Assembly (NCBI GenBank): GCA_028829895.1
Contig: CM054178.1
Location: 69,079,835-69,143,834, forward strand
Direction of reading: 5' to 3'
Source of the DNA: Sinotaia quadrata
Lineage: Eukaryota > Mollusca > Gastropoda > Architaenioglossa > Viviparidae
DNA: 64,000 nt
The translations under genes were made by a program, and so were the position numbers. Of the stretch, positions 59,511 through 64,000 are shown one piece after another. Each line of letters opens with the position of its first letter. Position 1 is the first letter of the stretch. The notes under the pieces were generated by a model that saw only the letters and a program-made list of their open reading frames with translations, was not told the DNA's origin and searched no databases.

Positions 59511-60063
59511 TGGGAGTGATATTGCAAGAGGGCTTTGGATTGAAGGGAGATGGGGATGAAGTGAATGCGAGTTCTGTTCTTGTGTGAAATGAATAAATGT
59601 TCGAAGTGAACTCGAAGCAAAACTTTTACAATTTAATCAATTAAGAAATTAGTCCTATACTTCCTAGCCTGCGTCTCTCTTACAAGAAGCGTGATTTGTA
59701 ATACATGTAAAATATTTTGGATGGAGAGAAAACTTTCTCTTCCAGAATAATTGTAAAATGACGAAACATGCTGATTAGGGTCAAACCGTTGATAATGCTT
59801 AAGTGAAAAGCATCCTGTCGTTGGTGTAGGCTCTTGCTTAATGCTATTACACACAGCCTGTAACTTTAACTATAAAGCGCTTTTGCCCTTAATTAACTCG
59901 GTTGCCTTTACCTGCCTTAGCATAATGTTCATGTAAGGCATCATAATGAGAAATGAGGCAATGAACTCTATAGATTCCATTTATATTCCCAGTTGAAGTA
60001 TTCGAATGGTAGGTATAATGTTGTCCGTTTAATCATTAGATTGCATTTATGCTTCTGGATTAG
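59511..60063. other. Spacer
   Basis: Nothing recognised. Confidence 0.4.
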
Positions 60064-60138
60064 GTGTGTGCCTGGTGTGTGTGGTGTGTGGTGTGTGGTG
60101 TGTGGCGTGTGGTGTGTGGTGTGTGGCGTATGGTGTGT
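60064..60138. repeat. 7-bp tandem repeat (tggtgtg)
   Basis: About nine copies with C and A substitutions. Confidence 0.92.
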
Positions 60139-60261
60139 TTATGTATGAACTGGGTCTTCGTGTTTCGCGTCGAATGTATTTACGTATTTTTCTTCACATG
60201 ACGTCCAGTAGCATTGTGATGTCATGTTTGGGTGATTGCATCGTGTTATGATGTTTTATTC

Positions 60262-60650
60262 ATTACACTGTTCTGTGCAGTTGGGTTCATTACATTGCAC
60301 TGTGATGTTTGGTTCATTGCATTGTGATGTGACGTTTGGTCGGTTACATTGCACTGTGATATTTGGTTCATTGCATTGTGATGTGACGCTTGGGCAATTG
60401 CATTGTACTGTGAGGCTGGATTCGTTGCATTGTTCTGTGATATTGGGTTCATTTATTGTACAGTAGTACAGTACATTGCAATATAGTATGGCGCTTGTCA
60501 TTTATATTCAGATGTGATGTTTGGTCCATTGAAATGTGATGTTGTTTGGTCCACTTAATAGTGATGTGATGTTTGGTCCATTGAATTGTGATGTGGTGTT
60601 TCATCCATTAAATAGTGACGTGATGTTTGGTCCATTGCTTTTTACGTGGT
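60262..60650. repeat. Minisatellite, 27-bp basic unit, about 13 copies in two subfamilies
   Basis: The left part has ggttcattgcattgtgatgt; the right part (from about 60510) has tttggtccattgaa. The left part alternates two variants, giving a 54-bp period. The 9-codon period keeps both strands open, without a recognisable protein. Confidence 0.9.
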
Positions 60651-61259
60651 CAGGTCCAAAGTTCTGTGATATGAAGCCTGGTTTATTGAAGTGCGTTGTG
60701 ATGTTAATTCATTATGCTGTACTGTATGGGGATCTTCGAAAATGTTATTTGAGGACCATTAAACAGTTCAAGTTCCTTTCATCACGCGGCTAGCTTTTTG
60801 TCTGCATAACAATTAACCCCTTCGCGTCATTTTGCGAGAGCAAATTATTTTATCACCTTTCTACAATGATGCTCTTTTGGTTCGTCCGTCTACGTCTATA
60901 GAGATTATTTACTGTCGTCATTTCCTTTGTATTCATATGCCGATGACATCATAAATAAAAATTATGCGGTCATATTAGCATTACTTTAGCAGTCAAGGGG
61001 AATAAGACAACTTTTATTGGCTGTGTTTCAGGGTAATAATGCCTGGTGAATTTTTAAACTTGGTTTGTCAAGAATAAATTGACTACGAGAAAATTATTTA
61101 TTTTAGCATATAACTTTTATTACTTTAGTCACATAATTAAAAGATTACGAAGCTAATTAGTAATGAGTATTTTAATTGCCAGCTACTTAAAAGCATAATT
61201 CTATTTCCCAGATTTATATCTGTTTACTTCTATGTATGACTGCTCCATTGATTATTTAC
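60651..61259. other. AT-rich spacer
   Basis: Nothing recognised. Confidence 0.4.
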
Positions 61260-61445
61260 TTGTTTGTGTCTGGTTGGGGTGTTTCTCCTGGATGGTTTGC
61301 TTGGTTATTGGTTGGTTGTCTGATTTATTGATTGGTTGCCAGATTTATGGGTTGGATCCTTGATTGTTGGTTGGATGGCTTTCTGAGTGGTTGGTTTTCC
61401 TTTCGGTTGTTTGATGGTAGGTTAGTTGTTTGATTAGATGGTTAC
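61260..61445. repeat. Degenerate TTGG/TGAT-rich tract
   Basis: Irregular ggttggttg, tgattg and ggatgg motifs. Confidence 0.8.
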
Positions 61446-62878
61446 TTGGATGAATTTTAAATTTTTATACAAGGTTCAAATTCTCTGCATCTCAACAACG
61501 AACTCAGGTAGTAATTTTTATTAAATGTTGTGTTTTCGTGAATCACGTTATTTTTATTAATCACCCAAAATTTCAACTTTGTAGAATTTTCTTAAAATAG
61601 TATGCTGCAGCTCATAATGGACTTTGAAGTGGCTAATGCTATATAATGATTTTTTTGTTTGGGGGGTGGGGTGGGTGGGGATTATTATTGAAGGGACATA
61701 GATTCGAGTATATGTGATTGCAGCACAGAACGAATTTTTTTTTAGGAATCGTTCAATTTGAGAAGACAGCCATTGCACAAATACATAAAATTATCACCAG
61801 TATATCCAATAACGTTTACTGACCGAATACACATACTATTTCATACTCATAATTTGTTTACGTAACAGTTTTCATCCATACAAGTTTAATTTGTGGGATT
61901 TCTTTTTAATTCTATCTGATTTTCTCATTTTAATGCTTAACTTGCAATTAAAAAACAATTTTGTTCACATGGTATGACGTCACTCAGACTTCAATGTTGT
62001 AGTCTTTGAATCTTTTCTATACACTTACAGAACGCTGGTTTTCGTGTCGGTTTCATTTCGGTTGTACATTTGTCCGGCACGAGACCGCAATCTGTTCTGG
62101 GCTTTGAACCCCCTGCACAAAAGTCTTGGATTCTAGAACAGGTCGCTAAATCCACTTCACCAAAGCACTTTTTCTTTAGTTGTTATTTTTTTCCTTTTAA
62201 ACATGACATGATGACACTGCGAGTGGGGTTTTTTTACGTGCGCAAGTGTCAATCAGTTTCCGGATCATAGAAGAGCCTTACGCTCGAAGGTCAAATATTA
62301 ATCAACTGGAACTTGCATAAAGGTGAAGCATTTTTATAACAAGCGTATGTTTTTTCTCTTATGTGTCTCAGCGTCTCCAAAGCATGATATCAAAGCTCGG
62401 GATGGGGGGTAGTGTAAGGTATGATATTGATTTCCCGGTAGGAGTTAAAATTCGACTTCAGTGTTACTCTGCTATAAATAGACATTCGCGACAAACTAGT
62501 GGGAAATGATTATTTTCGGTAGATGTTTTATTGATGACGATGTTTTATTTACGTCTGCTTGTTGGACTTGTGTGTGCATGCTTCTTCCTTTCGGCGCTTT
62601 ATAATTTGTTCATTCATGCGTGTGCTGGTCTATTTGTTCGTTTAGGCGTTTCATGTATTGTTCTTGCCTTTGTATGTCTCTTGCTTGTTCGTTTTCGAGT
62701 TTGTTACTTTATTTATTCACTCATTCGAATGTTGGTCTTTTTTGTTTATTCCTTTATGTGATTGCTATTTTGTTCTAATATTCGTTCGTTAATCTCTCTG
62801 TTTTTCCGTTTACGGGTTTATTATTTTATTCGTTCATTCATTTATTTGTATTTCGTCTTTGGTTTGTATATGGTTTTG
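61446..62878. other. Spacer with a G-quadruplex motif
   Basis: ggggggtggggtgggtgggg at 61661-61680 has four G runs with single-T loops. From 62560 the sequence is rich in degenerate ttcgttcg and tttattc motifs, which explains a hydrophobic 76-codon frame there. Confidence 0.6.
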
Positions 62879-63821
62879 TTTATTAGTTCATTGGTATAGT
62901 TCTTGGTTTGCATGTTTTGTTTATTAGTTCATTGGTATAGTTCTTGGTTTGCATGTTTTGTTTATTAGTTCATTGGTATAGTTCTTGGTTTGCATGTTTT
63001 GTTTATTAGTTCATTGGTATAGTTCTTGGTTTGCATGTTTTGTTTGTTAGTTCATTGGTATAGTTCTTGATTTGCATGTTTTGTTTGTTAGTTCATTGGT
63101 ATAGTTCTTGGTTTGCATGTTTTGTTTATTAGTTCATTGGTATAGTTCTTGGTTTGCATGTTTTGTTTATTAGTTCATTGGTATAGTTCTTGGTTTGCAT
63201 GTTTTGTTTGTTAGTTCATTGGTATAGTTCTTGGTTTGCATGTTTTGTTTATTAGTTCATTGGTATAGTTCTTGGTTTGCATGTTTTGTTTATTAGTTCA
63301 TTGGTATAGTTCTTGGTTTGCATGTTTTGTTTATTAGTTCATTGGTATAGTTCTTGGTTTGCATGTTTTGTTTGTTAGTTCATTGGTATAGTTCTTGGTT
63401 TGCATGTTTTGTTTGTTAGTTCATTGGTATAGTTCTTGGTTTGCATGTTTTGTTTATTAGTTCATTGGTATAGTTCTTGGTTTGCATGTTTTGTTTGTTA
63501 GTTCATTGGTATAGTTCTTGGTTTGCATGTTTTGTTTGTTAGTTCATTGGTATAGTTCTTGGTTTGCATGTTTTGTTTATTAGTTCATTGGTATAGTTCT
63601 TGGTTTGCATGTTTTGTTTGTTAGTTCATTGGTATAGTTCTTGGTTTGCATGTTTTGTTTGTTAGTTCATTGGTATAGTTCTTGGTTTGCATGTTTTGTT
63701 TATTAGTTCATTGGTATAGTTCTTGGTTTGCATGTTTTGTTTGTTAGTTCATTGGTATAGTTCTTGATTTGCATGTTTTGTTTGTTAGTTCATTGGTATA
63801 GTTCTTGATTTGCATGTTTTG
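62879..63821. repeat. Minisatellite, 41-bp unit, 23 copies, with higher-order structure
   Basis: Highly homogeneous units begin tttattagttcattggtata. The main variant site is tttAttag or tttGttag; a second is ttggttt or ttgattt. From unit 12 to unit 23 the order is A-G-G repeated four times, a 123-bp higher-order period. Confidence 0.97.
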
Positions 63822-64000
63822 TTCATTCACTAGTGTAACTGTCGACGAAAATTGTAGGACATGAGTCGCGATTGTGTATACCCAGTAAACTAAAAATAAA
63901 AAATGACGGTGGGAATGGGAGATAATCCATGGCTTGCAGAGTAATTGACTCTCAGGGTGAATAAAGAAAGATGTTTTTTGTCTAAATGCTGTTTGTTCTA

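Noticed and set aside
62879..63821. CRISPR-like regular repeats
   Set aside because: The whole 41-bp period is repeated; there are no variable spacers.

Overview
The window is AT-rich, intron-scale eukaryotic DNA. It has no operons, no bacterial-type coding density and no complete protein gene that I can recognise. The amount of simple-sequence DNA (long GATA, GT/AC and GA arrays), together with relics of a non-LTR retrotransposon and hAT DNA transposons, points to an animal. The overall texture is most like a marine invertebrate such as a mollusc, but the phylum is an impression and not shown by the sequence.

Layout: 0-10 kb holds minisatellites (units of 36-59 bp), a GATA array, a purine-rich block bracketed by a 42-bp direct repeat, and one copy of a dispersed repeat. 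10-20 kb holds GT arrays, a 183-bp duplication carrying its own GT tract, a 1-kb degenerate AGT triplet satellite that abuts a head-to-head inverted minisatellite, and a second inverted array near 19.5 kb. 20-32 kb holds more minisatellites, three GATA arrays, a weak coding relic near 23.6 kb and a 600-bp polypurine tract. 32.4-35.6 kb holds shuffled, broken pieces of a non-LTR retrotransposon protein on both strands; an 18-bp minisatellite has expanded inside its coding sequence. 36-51 kb holds a dense series of minisatellites, a 187-bp hAT-type MITE at 39.8 kb and the second, inverted copy of the 7.2-kb dispersed repeat. 51.3-52.9 kb is a decayed, internally deleted hAT transposon on the minus strand that split an older AT-rich minisatellite. 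53-64 kb ends with CRE-containing and splice-donor-like minisatellites, a strong G-quadruplex motif and a 23-copy, 41-bp array with a higher-order period of three units.

Most open reading frames of 60-300 codons here are products of arrays whose unit length is a multiple of three, or of polypurine/polypyrimidine tracts; I do not treat them as genes. What stands out is the number of unrelated minisatellites (more than thirty in 64 kb, most units 26-76 bp). Several can be traced to ordinary or transposon-coding sequence, which suggests a genome that repeatedly generates local tandem duplications.
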